A DNA stretch of 64,000 bases from CAZJDM01 sp964544765 (GTDB taxonomy: Bacteria > Bdellovibrionota_B > Oligoflexia > CAYFLR01), in NCBI GenBank assembly GCA_964544765.1, contig CAZJDM010000001.1:1-64000 (forward strand). Reading direction: 5' to 3'. Both the position numbers and the translations under genes were made by a program. This document shows positions 18,006 through 26,699 of this stretch, in pieces; position 1 is the stretch's first letter, and each line of letters begins with the position of its first letter. Under the pieces are notes generated by a model. It saw only the letters and a program-made list of their open reading frames with translations. It was not told where the DNA came from and made no database searches.

Positions 18006-19088
18006 ATGGAACTCAACAATAACAAGAATGCTGAAGATAACTCCACTGTTTTACCTAAGATTAATGTAATTATACCAGTATATAATGGAGAGCATACTAT
18101 ACTAAAGACATTAGAGTCGGTCTTCTCTCAAAATTATGATAATTTTGATGTTACAGTTATCGACGATTCTTCTAATGATCGATCCGTTCAGGTTATTCAA
18201 GACTCATCTTTTATTGAAAAAATTACTTTTATTCAAAACACTACTAACCTTGGGATATCTAAGACTTATAACCTTGGGGTATCAAAAACAGACGGAGAGT
18301 TCTTTTGTTTTCTCCATCACGACTGTTATTTGATAGATCCTGACTATCTGTCTAAAGGAACTAAAGTTCTCGAAGACTTAAAAATAGGAGCCGTTACCGG
18401 AAAACCTACTATTCCTTCCATCTCCAAATTATCCCTAGCTGAGAAATTATATACTGTTTTAAATTTTATGGATATTCTTCCTGTAAAAGAACCTAAAGTT
18501 GAGCCAGTCACCTTTGCTGAATTTAAAGCCGATTTAATACGTCGTGAAACTTTGCAAAGCATTGGTAATTTCCCTGAATTGCAAGAAGTATCTCATTCAG
18601 GAGAAGATCAAGATATTTCATCCAAGCTTCGTGATAAAAATTTGACAGTTGTTCAACATAACGATATGTCTTTTGGCCTAAACTATGGTGGTAATCAAGA
18701 CTCATTTTTGAAACTTTTTTATAAACAAGCGGTTTTAGCCAAATCCCAAGCTTTTATTATTTTAACCCACAAACAAAACACTGTTCAAAACTTGACACCC
18801 AATCGTAAATTAAGGGCCTTTCATCGTAGCTATCAGATTGGTTTTAGTGCATTGATCTTAGTATTATTGATTATCTTTTTAGGAATTTATGTCAAAAACC
18901 TATTATTAACCATTTTAGTGGCTTTATTAGGGTTCAGGTTCTGCTTTTATGTGTTCTATACTATTCAATACGGGCTATCGGGTTATGCCTTATTCTTTCC
19001 GTTGGTAGGTTTCTTTTGTGATCTGACGTACGGGATAAGTTTTTTCTATGGACTTCTAAATGGAATAATTAAAGGAAAACTCAAGTAG
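18006..19088 (+). CDS. Membrane-anchored family 2 glycosyltransferase
   Basis: 360 residues from an ATG with AGGAG ten bases upstream; an in-frame ATG at 17958 has no SD. GT-A fold: INVIIPVYNGEHTILKTLES at the N-terminus, then VTVIDDSSNDRS and a degenerate FCFLHHDCYL in place of DxD. Two or three hydrophobic segments at the C-terminus (IGFSALILVLLIIFLGIYV, LLLTILVALLGFRFCFYVF and a third) anchor it to the inner membrane. Probable transfer of sugar to a lipid or polysaccharide; acceptor unknown. It stands alone between two lipoprotein genes. Confidence 0.82.
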   Translation: MELNNNKNAEDNSTVLPKINVIIPVYNGEHTILKTLESVFSQNYDNFDVTVIDDSSNDRSVQVIQDSSFIEKITFIQNTTNLGISKTYNLGVSKTDGEFFCFLHHDCYLIDPDYLSKGTKVLEDLKIGAVTGKPTIPSISKLSLAEKLYTVLNFMDILPVKEPKVEPVTFAEFKADLIRRETLQSIGNFPELQEVSHSGEDQDISSKLRDKNLTVVQHNDMSFGLNYGGNQDSFLKLFYKQAVLAKSQAFIILTHKQNTVQNLTPNRKLRAFHRSYQIGFSALILVLLIIFLGIYVKNLLLTILVALLGFRFCFYVFYTIQYGLSGYALFFPLVGFFCDLTYGISFFYGLLNGIIKGKLK

Positions 19089-19103
19089 AAACAAGCAATT
19101 GTT

Positions 19104-21518
19104 TTAGTATAAATTTTCCCGCCTAGCTCTAACTATAAATGGTATACTCAACAATAGTATCATCATTAACAACGATCCTTTATCAGCAGAATTACTCTCC
19201 TGAATTGAGCAACTTCCACTATCTGGAGCTTTGCGATTAGCGCTGGTTGGTGGCTTTGCGGTTACTTTCTTACGGAAAGGTTTATTACTATCACGTAGGC
19301 TTTTTGCTTGACGACCTTGTTTTTTAATTCTACTTTGCATTGCTTCTACGGAACTTCCTGCCGGAACACCTAAAGGATTCCCCTTCTTGCCCCCCTTAGT
19401 TCCAGCGACCATATCTCTTGACCTATCTTGGACTAACTTAGGATTTCGTTTAGGAGCCTTACTTCCTGTTGAGATTCCTCCATTTGCTGAAGTCGAGCTT
19501 GAAGCTGAAGAAGTACCTGCACCTGCTTTAGTACCTGCACCTGCTTTAGTACCTGCACCTGCTTTAGTACCTGCACCTGCCTTAGTACCTGTGCCTGCCT
19601 TAGTACCTGCTCCTGTTCCAGCACCAATTGATCCTGTATTATACTGACTATCATAAGTCTTTATCTGTCTCTGAGCTTTTGAACCAATAGTATTAGCTTT
19701 ACACTTTTGTACAGTCTCTGAATCCCATCCAGGTTGTTTAACACATGGAGTCAGGGCTACACACTGAAAGGAGAAATTACTACTTGCACTAGGTAAATTA
19801 ATATCAGGGCAATATTTTTTCTGAATACGACTAACCCCACAAACCGAAGGAATATTTAACCTTTTCCAAAGGTTGCATTGATACCTAGCTATTTCCTGGG
19901 CTATCGCACTTTTTTCTGCCGCTTCTAATGAGGTAAGCACTACTTCTAAAGCATAATCCGCAAACACCAAAAGGTGTTGTTCGTTTTCCATCAAATTAAA
20001 CCCCAATCCCATAATGGCACCATCGGTAGTACTGTCTAGTTTTGCAAAAAGAGAGCCTTTGGCTTGATTACTTCCAGGAATCTGCCTGGAATCATAACCC
20101 CCTGTATCTGGGGCAATTGGAATTAAGGCCTTAGCGTCTAAATTATCTTGATGGTATATTATAACATTATCCACTAAAGCATTTTGACTATCATGTGAAA
20201 CATATTTGGCAATATAACCTAATACATACGGTTGAGGTAAGTTGGTTATCATTGGAATTAAGGCAACCGGTCCAAATGAAGGCCTGGTTGTTTGCTGTCT
20301 GCTATCTAGTAGTATTGCCATTGATTGAAAATTAGGCATCTCTCTTAAAGTCCAACCAGATGGATCATTTTCACTAAAGATCCCACTAAGTATTGATTTA
20401 ATTCCCAGTTCCGTAAATCCAACACCTTCTTTAAATACTCCCCTAAGTTTTTTGCCTTCATAGTTTTCACCTTGTACCTTTGGAGCTAACTCATCTGACA
20501 TGTTATCAAATATATCTTTAACTTCTTTGGACAATTTTCGATGAATGATATATTTATCAGTTAAAAAATAGGATATTTGAGAAAAAGCGGTATAATAATC
20601 TTCCAAATCCAATTCTCCAGAAGCAGTTGAAGTACCAGAAGCAGTTGAAGTACCAGAAGCAGTTGAAGTACCAGAAGCAGTTGGAATACCAGAAGTAGCT
20701 GAAACATCAGAAGTAGCTGGAACATTGGTCGAAACCAAATTAGCTTCGGCTAATGTCCTAATTTGATTGGAATTCACTAAGGCACTAACAGTCGGCCCAC
20801 TATCACTCTCAATGGCCTCACCCCAAGATGGATAGAGCTCAAAAGGATCATTGCCATATAGGTCACCGGATGACGACTGATCTGTTGAATCGTCTGCTGG
20901 TTCTTCTGATTCATCTGAATCACTCTCATTACGACCTTCATCACCACCAATAGTACTTTCAGAAACATTTGAATCTGAATCCACAGCAAGTGTATTACTA
21001 TCGTTAACTGAGGCTTGATCGGTTGACTCAATAGCCCACTGATCTACGAAAGCTATTAAATCTCGATCTTCTATTTGTGCCATAAAAGCTTCTGGATGCT
21101 CTCCCACGGTTCCAGAAGTAATATGACCTTCTGCTTTCTCTTTGGCCCATAAATAATGCCGGCATACCAAACCGAAATCACCGGTTATTTGATCCTCACC
21201 ACAACTAACATCCCAAGTCCTCAAGTACCTTATGCAATTTTCACTGCTTAATTTTGTTGTATCATTTTCATTAGTACCACAAAAAAGAGCCAAGCCATCA
21301 AGATATGCCTGTAATGCTTTTTTCTCCGCCTCAACAAGGGGTTCTCTTGAAACCACCCAGTTTAAGAAAAGCAAGCCTTTTCTAGCTGATGGTTTATCTG
21401 ATAGACTTCTAGCACTCGAATCTAAGAATTTTACTTGTGATGTCCCAAGTCTACATCCCGACACTACCAAAAGACCAGATAATATAAATAATAAACTTAT
21501 TAATTGTAATATACGCAT
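19104..21518 (-). CDS. Large low-complexity lipoprotein with C-terminal sorting-type tail
   Basis: 804 residues. Signal peptide with lipobox VVSGC (C22). Acidic Ser/Asp/Glu-rich stretch (about 165-225), then six TASGTS-type hexapeptides (about 265-300), a globular middle, an AGTKAG-type repeat block (about 633-668), a basic Lys/Arg-rich segment and a C-terminal tail. The tail has C770, a hydrophobic stretch (GSLLMMILLLSIPFIV) and RARR, as in MYXO-CTERM/Synerg-CTERM-type signals, which are cleaved by rhomboid-like or exosortase-like sorting proteases. The middle region has spaced cysteines. ATG with AGGGGATGGGGT upstream. A cell-surface adhesin or secreted structural protein is inferred. Confidence 0.7.
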   Translation of the reverse strand: MRILQLISLLFILSGLLVVSGCRLGTSQVKFLDSSARSLSDKPSARKGLLFLNWVVSREPLVEAEKKALQAYLDGLALFCGTNENDTTKLSSENCIRYLRTWDVSCGEDQITGDFGLVCRHYLWAKEKAEGHITSGTVGEHPEAFMAQIEDRDLIAFVDQWAIESTDQASVNDSNTLAVDSDSNVSESTIGGDEGRNESDSDESEEPADDSTDQSSSGDLYGNDPFELYPSWGEAIESDSGPTVSALVNSNQIRTLAEANLVSTNVPATSDVSATSGIPTASGTSTASGTSTASGTSTASGELDLEDYYTAFSQISYFLTDKYIIHRKLSKEVKDIFDNMSDELAPKVQGENYEGKKLRGVFKEGVGFTELGIKSILSGIFSENDPSGWTLREMPNFQSMAILLDSRQQTTRPSFGPVALIPMITNLPQPYVLGYIAKYVSHDSQNALVDNVIIYHQDNLDAKALIPIAPDTGGYDSRQIPGSNQAKGSLFAKLDSTTDGAIMGLGFNLMENEQHLLVFADYALEVVLTSLEAAEKSAIAQEIARYQCNLWKRLNIPSVCGVSRIQKKYCPDINLPSASSNFSFQCVALTPCVKQPGWDSETVQKCKANTIGSKAQRQIKTYDSQYNTGSIGAGTGAGTKAGTGTKAGAGTKAGAGTKAGAGTKAGAGTSSASSSTSANGGISTGSKAPKRNPKLVQDRSRDMVAGTKGGKKGNPLGVPAGSSVEAMQSRIKKQGRQAKSLRDSNKPFRKKVTAKPPTSANRKAPDSGSCSIQESNSADKGSLLMMILLLSIPFIVRARRENLY
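19513..19620. repeat. Six tandem 18-bp repeats in coding sequence
   Basis: Unit GTACCTGCACCTGCTTTA on the plus strand; the first three copies are identical and the rest carry one or more changes. On the coding (minus) strand it encodes KAGAGT/KAGTGT hexapeptides in the large lipoprotein. Unit length is a multiple of three, so copy-number change would keep the frame. Confidence 0.85.
20617..20724. repeat. Second set of six tandem 18-bp repeats in the same gene
   Basis: Unit CCAGAAGCAGTTGAAGTA on the plus strand; three identical copies then three diverging ones. It encodes TASGTS-like hexapeptides in the lipoprotein. Same period and copy number as the repeat at 19513 but unrelated in sequence. 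Confidence 0.85.
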
Positions 21519-21608
21519 ACCCCATCCCCTATAACGGGTGATTACTTAAGTTTTTATCGGCCAATTTACAAAAACCCATTAATTTTTCCATATTTATTAT
21601 TTATTTCA

Positions 21609-21880
21609 ATGGGTTACTCAAAAGGAATCTTACTCACTCGATTGTAGTCGAAATAAGAATTTACGAACTTAAAGATCTCAAATATCCCAATGATGTTAAA
21701 TATTCATTAGTATGTGTTAATAAAAAAACTGGCAAAAAAGTACTTTTTGATAATCATCATCCCAAAGGCCATCATTTCCATATTGATGACAAGGAGTACG
21801 GCTATATTTTCAGCAATATTGATAATCTTATAGAAGATTTTAAAACGAGAATAACAGAGCACTTTAATATAAAATTTTAA
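21609..21880 (+). pseudogene. TumE-like (DUF6516) toxin gene without an in-frame start
   Basis: An uninterrupted frame ends at TAA 21878-21880 and reads EIRIYELKD...KYSLVCV...KKVLFDNHHPKGHHFHIDD..YGYIF..IDNLIEDF, matching the TumE/DUF6516 toxin pattern (KYRL, DNxxxKGxHxH, F.....L..DF). This frame has no ATG, GTG or TTG between its upstream stop and the conserved core. An ATG at 21609 in another frame gives MGYSKGILLTRL then TAG, a plausible family N-terminus, so a frameshift near 21635-21645 is likely. Otherwise translation starts at ATT 21641. It lies 13 bases before its probable antitoxin. Confidence 0.6.
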
Positions 21881-21893
21881 CAAGGGATATATT

Positions 21894-22262
21894 ATGAAAA
21901 AATTAATCGTGGCCCTGGAATCAAATAGTTCCTTTTTTAAATCAGCTAAAAAAGAGCTTAAAGATGTTCTTGATAAAGGAAAACGAGGTTCTACTGTTTA
22001 TAGAATTTCATTTTCTGAGCGCAAAGACTTTAATCGATTTATGGCAAATATCCACGTTCTTCAAGTAATTATAAAAGACGCTCCTATATCAATTAATGAG
22101 CTAGCAAAAATATTAAACGTTGATCGAAGTGGCATCGTTAGAATATTGAAGTTCTTTGAAGAATTTGAAATTGTTAAATACGACGAAATAAAGGTCGGCA
22201 AAAGAAAACAGAAAAAGCCAATCGTCGATTTTAAGAAAATAGAAATTGATTTGGCGTCATGA
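21894..22262 (+). CDS. HTH antitoxin, TumA/HVO_A0114-like
   Basis: 122 residues. A basic N-terminal half (SAKKELKDVLDKGKRGSTVYRISF) is followed by a winged helix-turn-helix with SINELAKILNVDRSGIVRILKFFEEFEIV and a Lys-rich end (VGKRKQKKPIVDF). This is the arrangement of DNA-binding antitoxins found next to TumE/DUF6516 toxins. ATG with AAGGGA seven bases upstream. It probably represses the pair and neutralises the toxin; since the toxin gene looks damaged, it may now be a solitary antitoxin. Confidence 0.68.
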   Translation: MKKLIVALESNSSFFKSAKKELKDVLDKGKRGSTVYRISFSERKDFNRFMANIHVLQVIIKDAPISINELAKILNVDRSGIVRILKFFEEFEIVKYDEIKVGKRKQKKPIVDFKKIEIDLAS

Positions 22263-22264
22263 AA

Positions 22265-22306
22265 AACTTAAAACATTACCCAAGCTCAGTGTTACCGCTT
22301 TAAGTT
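22265..22306 (-). terminator. Possible terminator after flgE
   Basis: On the minus strand AACTTAAA (22306-22299) and TTTAAGTT (22272-22265) pair, followed by TTTTC. The 26-base loop and AT-only stem make it weak. It overlaps the flgE stop and faces the convergent antitoxin gene. Confidence 0.25.
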
Positions 22307-23590
22307 GACAACCTCCTCAATCATACTGTCAGTGGTTGTAATACAACGAGAATTGGCCTGAAACCCCCTTTGAGACATAATCATTTTAACAAACTCATTG
22401 GCCAAATCTACATTTGACTCTTCTAAGGAAGATGAGAAAACACTTCCCCGATTTCCAGATTGAGCTAAACCAACACTGGGAGATCCAGACTCTACTGTCG
22501 CGTAAAAAGAAGCCATTCCAGCCTTTTTCAACCCATTTATGTTGTTAAATGACGCCAGAGACAAACTACATAATTGGCGCTCAATTCCGTTAGAAAACAC
22601 ACCTCTCATAACGCCATCTAGATCAATCTTCATGGTCTTTAAGTTTCCTGTCTCATAACCATCTTGACTATGAGTAACCACTGTAGATGGAGTACTAGCG
22701 GAAGATGTTTCCCCAAGACCATCACCACCTTCTTCTAAAATATTTGTTCCAAAATCAAAGACTATTTTTTGTTCTTGTTCAACTCCCCCCGAAAAATTAG
22801 CCATAATATCATCATGCTCCTCGTTCAAAAGCTTTCCTTCCTGATCAAAAAATATCCTTCCAGAAGCAATCACCGAAAAAACACCTTTTTCTCCACCTTC
22901 TATTTCCTGACCTTCAACTCCAGCATACCAAGACCATATATTTTCGGTTCCCGGTTTTTTAGAAAAATATACATTAGTCTCATGAGGTGTGCCGGCCGAA
23001 TCAAAAACAGTAACTGAAGTGGAAAAACTACTTGTGTTTTGTGGTCTATTAGAATTGAATTCTTCAAACGAGTCAGACCGTAAATCCAAATTAACTATCA
23101 TTTTCACTTGTTTGGTTTTATTGGGTGGCAAATTGGTCTTTATTACCCTAACATCGGTCAATTTAGGAATCAAGCGCCCTGAAGGAGATGCCATATAACC
23201 TTGGACGCGGCCATTATTACTGTCTACCATATAACCGTCTTTATCAAACTGAAAGGTTCCTTGCCTTGTATATAAAAGCCCTCCTGTTGAAGAAGAGGCC
23301 TTACTTTTTACAACAAAAAACCCGTCTCCCTGAACAGCGAGATCTGTTAATCCTGACGTCCCAGTCACTCCTCCCTGAGAGAAGATAGTAGAAGTATTTC
23401 TTAAACGCGTACCTCGACCAATCTGAGCACCTCCACCCATATCCATCGATAACATATCCTCGAATTCAGCCCGATCATACTTAAAACCTCTAGTATTGGA
23501 ATTTGCTATATTATTAGCAACAATTCCCATACTGTCAGCATTGGCGTTTAATCCAGTTACGCCACTATATAATGCTTGCGATATGGCCAT
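22292..23590 (-). CDS. flgE: Flagellar hook protein FlgE
   Basis: 432 residues. Axial-protein N-terminus LYSGVTGLNANADSMGIVANNIANSNTRGFK, central hook domains, and C-terminal helix ending VDLANEFVKMIMSQRGFQANSRCITTTDSMIEEVVNL. These terminal coils assemble in the hook through the flagellar type III export path, so there is no signal peptide. Last gene of fliK-flgD-flgE; order and spacing match class II hook genes. Normal length. Confidence 0.96.
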   Translation of the reverse strand: MAISQALYSGVTGLNANADSMGIVANNIANSNTRGFKYDRAEFEDMLSMDMGGGAQIGRGTRLRNTSTIFSQGGVTGTSGLTDLAVQGDGFFVVKSKASSSTGGLLYTRQGTFQFDKDGYMVDSNNGRVQGYMASPSGRLIPKLTDVRVIKTNLPPNKTKQVKMIVNLDLRSDSFEEFNSNRPQNTSSFSTSVTVFDSAGTPHETNVYFSKKPGTENIWSWYAGVEGQEIEGGEKGVFSVIASGRIFFDQEGKLLNEEHDDIMANFSGGVEQEQKIVFDFGTNILEEGGDGLGETSSASTPSTVVTHSQDGYETGNLKTMKIDLDGVMRGVFSNGIERQLCSLSLASFNNINGLKKAGMASFYATVESGSPSVGLAQSGNRGSVFSSSLEESNVDLANEFVKMIMSQRGFQANSRCITTTDSMIEEVVNLKR

Positions 23591-23616
23591 AATTACTCCC
23601 TATTTTAAGTTAATAT

Positions 23617-24516
23617 TTATTCAAGATTATTCTCTTTTGATTTATTGAAAGTACTATTAATAGCTCTTACCGCATCTACATCCACCATACCAAGGTCAGT
23701 AATAAGAACTGGTACATCTCCCTGCATACGTACACCGGTAACTCGATTGACTGTAGCAATTTTTACTGGTACGGGCCTAGAATTAATATCCACCCCCTCG
23801 ACTTCATAAAAATACACACCCTTACTAGCTTTAGTTCCGTCCAATTTTCTGCCATCCCAAGTAAATGTATTTAAACCCTCTTTTTGTTTTTCTAACGATA
23901 GCTCACCAGTTTTTTGTCCATGACTATCCCTAACAACTACCTTGCCCCTTGTAATGGGTCTATCTATCTCAAATTGACCCCTTCCTTTTGTTTTTCCATC
24001 AAATTGAAACCGTCCCCCGTCCGTCTCAACAGATTTGCCAATAAAATTTACTAGACTATTGAAATTACCCTTATCGTTGGATTGAATTAAATTATTAATT
24101 CCTTTACCTAACTCCATTAATTGTTCCAAGCTTGTAAACTGGGCCATTTGTTGAGCTAATTCCACATTTTCTATTGGTTTGGTGGGATCTTGTACCTGCA
24201 ATTGAGTAATAAATAATTTCATAAAATCGTCTTTATCTAGTTGGGTTTTATGATTCTTTCCCGAATTAAGTACTTTCTTTTGTTCCATTACTTCAAACAA
24301 CTCCTTTCCAGTTGCTGTCTGTTCCTTGATTGCTCTCTGGCGCTTAGCTTCAATGGAAGATCGATGAACCAACTGTTCAAAATCAATAGGATCTGATTTC
24401 TGATTGGTATAGTTACCCGATGTTTTTGGTGTAGTTTTAAAGTTTTTTACACTTTCTAAGGCATTTGACTTAATCTTATCAGAAGTTAAAACTTGTGAAG
24501 TGGATTGTATATTCAA
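23617..24516 (-). CDS. flgD: Flagellar hook-capping protein FlgD
   Basis: 299 residues. Core motif FMKLFITQLQVQDPTKPIENVELAQQMAQFTSLEQL, then FlgD Ig-like/Tudor region with FTWDGRKLDGTKASKGVYFYEVEG. It caps the growing hook and is removed when the filament starts. N-terminus of about 80 polar residues is longer than in E. coli. 26 bases upstream of flgE. Confidence 0.95.
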   Translation of the reverse strand: MNIQSTSQVLTSDKIKSNALESVKNFKTTPKTSGNYTNQKSDPIDFEQLVHRSSIEAKRQRAIKEQTATGKELFEVMEQKKVLNSGKNHKTQLDKDDFMKLFITQLQVQDPTKPIENVELAQQMAQFTSLEQLMELGKGINNLIQSNDKGNFNSLVNFIGKSVETDGGRFQFDGKTKGRGQFEIDRPITRGKVVVRDSHGQKTGELSLEKQKEGLNTFTWDGRKLDGTKASKGVYFYEVEGVDINSRPVPVKIATVNRVTGVRMQGDVPVLITDLGMVDVDAVRAINSTFNKSKENNLE

Positions 24517-24546
24517 TTTAATCTCCTTAGTAGTATTGATAAATAT

Positions 24547-26475
24547 TTAAGCACGAACACTCACCCGATCTCTAGAAATAACAGACCGATAATGTTGTTC
24601 TGGTCGTACACTGCTAGTTCTATCTGTCAGTACCCGCTGATTATTTTTTTCAACGGAATCATCAGTCTCATCATAAATAAAAGAACGCGCTTCTTTTTCC
24701 TGGTTCCTGTCAAAACCTTGATTGGCCCTTTCAAAGTTATCTGCTGTAGACTCGTTTTCAATTTTTACATTTATACTTTTAAATTGAAGATTTTGATTAT
24801 GCAAAGATTCCTTCAGTCTTCCCATACCTTCTTCTAGCATTTTCTGCACTTCTTTGGACTCAGTAACAACGGCCAAAGAAACTTCCTTACCATCAACATC
24901 CACATTAAAAATTACTTTGCCTAGGTGATCTGGTTTTAATTGTATTTTAGCTGCTCCACCACCTGATTTAATATTATATTCAGCTTTCTCAACTATCTTA
25001 TCAACCATAGCCTTGATATTCTCAGCCCTGTCACCTTTCAACAACACCTCATCTTGTTGGAAAACCGCGCTTTCTGTCTTGTTACTAGGGAAATTAGCGG
25101 TTTCAGCTCCCATATTAATATCACTCAACTGGCTAGGTTCATGGATAACTTTACCGGTGTTTTCTTTATCAACAACTGTAGCTCTAAAATCATTCTTATC
25201 GGACTTAGCCCATTTAGCTGCTATTTGTTCTGGCGTAACCTCTTTATTGGTAGACAAACCATTTACGCTCACCATTTTTTCACTAGTTTTAGTCTGATTA
25301 GCCACCGAGCCTGCTTTTGATTCATTTGCGGTTGGTGTTAGAAATAAAGATGAATCAGTATTATTGCTTCTTACATTATTGAGCGGTTTATCTATCAAAG
25401 AATGACCGTCTTGTTTTTTAACCAGAGAGGCCACCTGCATAATATCGGTTGAGTTTTTAGTAAAGATATCAGTTGGTGCTTTCATCTGTTCATTAGAAGA
25501 AACTTTGAGAGAATGGCCCTTTGTTAATTTAATAAATGAAGTTCTATCATGTTGTTCTTGATTTAAAGATTGTAGAGAATGACCTCCATCTTGATGCCGA
25601 ATATCTGAAAGATCACTAATTAGATATTCATTACCTAAACTACCCTTTTTATTAGAACTTCCCTCTTTCTGATAAGAACCTTTAATCAAGGGATCCTGCA
25701 TAGATTTAGTTCCCCGAAGTAAATCACTTTGATGATTTTTTTCATTTTGCTTAATATTTTCAGTTCCTTTTTGAGACAGATTGGGAGCTACTATCGTAGA
25801 AGACTTTTTTTGTTGTATTTTTTCTGCCCTAACCAGATAATCCGAAAGATCGCCCATTTTAACACTGTCTTTCAAAATTCTTAGCTCACTTTGAATAAGC
25901 TCGTGATCAAAACCCATTTGATCCAAGAGCTGTTTCATTGTAATAGATTGATTTGGAGCAATACCAAAAGCATCAATTATTTCTGTTTCTTGATATTTGT
26001 CAAACCCTATCTCCTTTAAAATATCTGCTGGGAGTTTTTCTTCACTTAAAACCTGATTAACCCCTTTATCCATTATAGATTTGATCAACGAATTTCTAGT
26101 AATGACTTCTACAATGCTATGTTTGAAGTCACTTTTATTACTTGTGATCATTGGTTGTTTGGTTTTATTCATGGTTTCTGTATCAAAACTAAAAGCTCCT
26201 GTTAAAATAGACAGAAGAGGGGAGTCTTGAATTAAAAGTTGTTTTTTTTCTTCTAAATTGTTTTCCTTTTTTAATACTTTTTTTTTCCACCCCATATTAA
26301 TTTTTTTATCTTCTAACGTAGGTGGTTTTTTTTTATTTGTTCTGGCCAAAACCTTTTCAAATGAAGAGTTTTTATCTACCTTTTTCCCCGTTTTTTTTAC
26401 ATTTGACATGTCTTTAGTATTATCAACAATATTTCCTTTAGTTGAAGAAGGTAGTAATAAATTACTTTGCGCCAT
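24547..26475 (-). CDS. fliK: Flagellar hook-length control protein FliK
   Basis: 642 residues. A long Ser/Asn/Gln/Lys-rich, poorly conserved N-terminal ruler region is followed by the FliK C-terminal domain (about 500-580): GGAAKIQLKPDHLGKVIFNV, VVTESKEVQKMLEEGMGRLKESL and FKSINVKIE. FliK sets hook length and triggers the export-specificity switch with FlhB. Length is in the upper range, consistent with a long ruler. First gene of the second flagellar block, after a sigma-54-like site at 26528-26543. Confidence 0.88.
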   Translation of the reverse strand: MAQSNLLLPSSTKGNIVDNTKDMSNVKKTGKKVDKNSSFEKVLARTNKKKPPTLEDKKINMGWKKKVLKKENNLEEKKQLLIQDSPLLSILTGAFSFDTETMNKTKQPMITSNKSDFKHSIVEVITRNSLIKSIMDKGVNQVLSEEKLPADILKEIGFDKYQETEIIDAFGIAPNQSITMKQLLDQMGFDHELIQSELRILKDSVKMGDLSDYLVRAEKIQQKKSSTIVAPNLSQKGTENIKQNEKNHQSDLLRGTKSMQDPLIKGSYQKEGSSNKKGSLGNEYLISDLSDIRHQDGGHSLQSLNQEQHDRTSFIKLTKGHSLKVSSNEQMKAPTDIFTKNSTDIMQVASLVKKQDGHSLIDKPLNNVRSNNTDSSLFLTPTANESKAGSVANQTKTSEKMVSVNGLSTNKEVTPEQIAAKWAKSDKNDFRATVVDKENTGKVIHEPSQLSDINMGAETANFPSNKTESAVFQQDEVLLKGDRAENIKAMVDKIVEKAEYNIKSGGGAAKIQLKPDHLGKVIFNVDVDGKEVSLAVVTESKEVQKMLEEGMGRLKESLHNQNLQFKSINVKIENESTADNFERANQGFDRNQEKEARSFIYDETDDSVEKNNQRVLTDRTSSVRPEQHYRSVISRDRVSVRA

Positions 26476-26527
26476 AATGAATCCATATAAAATTTATTTG
26501 AAAATTAAACTCACGGGATAAATTAGA

Positions 26528-26543
26528 TGCAACATCTATACCA
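26528..26543 (-). promoter_or_regulatory. Probable sigma-54 promoter for fliK-flgD-flgE
   Basis: On the minus strand TGGTATAGATGTTGCA has GG-N10-GC spacing and the TTGCA of the -12 element; the -24 element is TGGTAT rather than TGGCAC. It lies about 50 bases upstream of the fliK ATG, in the expected direction. Confidence 0.55.
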
Positions 26544-26656
26544 AAATTTTTTCCCAATTTGTCTTTCAATTTTTTTTTCTAAAGTTCCAAAAAACAGAGC
26601 CGAACAGAAGATAAGATGAAAAATAGGTTTTCTTTTAAAAGACTTAAAGAATGGAA

Positions 26657-26683
26657 TTTTTTTCCGCTTAACCAGGAAAAAAA
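26657..26683. terminator. Hairpin with T-rich arms after the motE-like gene
   Basis: TTTTTTTCC (26657-26665) pairs exactly with GGAAAAAAA (26675-26683), loop GCTTAACCA. Placed just past the motE-like stop codon and between two flagellar blocks, it could end the upstream operon. The arms themselves supply the T-runs. Confidence 0.4.
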
Positions 26684-26699
26684 TACTCATTACTCATAT

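Noticed and set aside
18850..19104. AAACAA-GCAA-TTGTTT hairpin after the glycosyltransferase
   Set aside because: Six AT-rich pairs without a T-run are too weak to call a terminator.
19387..19654. Repetitive frames of both strands across the 18-bp repeat array
   Set aside because: Repeats whose unit is a multiple of three stay open in all frames. Only the frame joined to the signal peptide and lipobox is credible.
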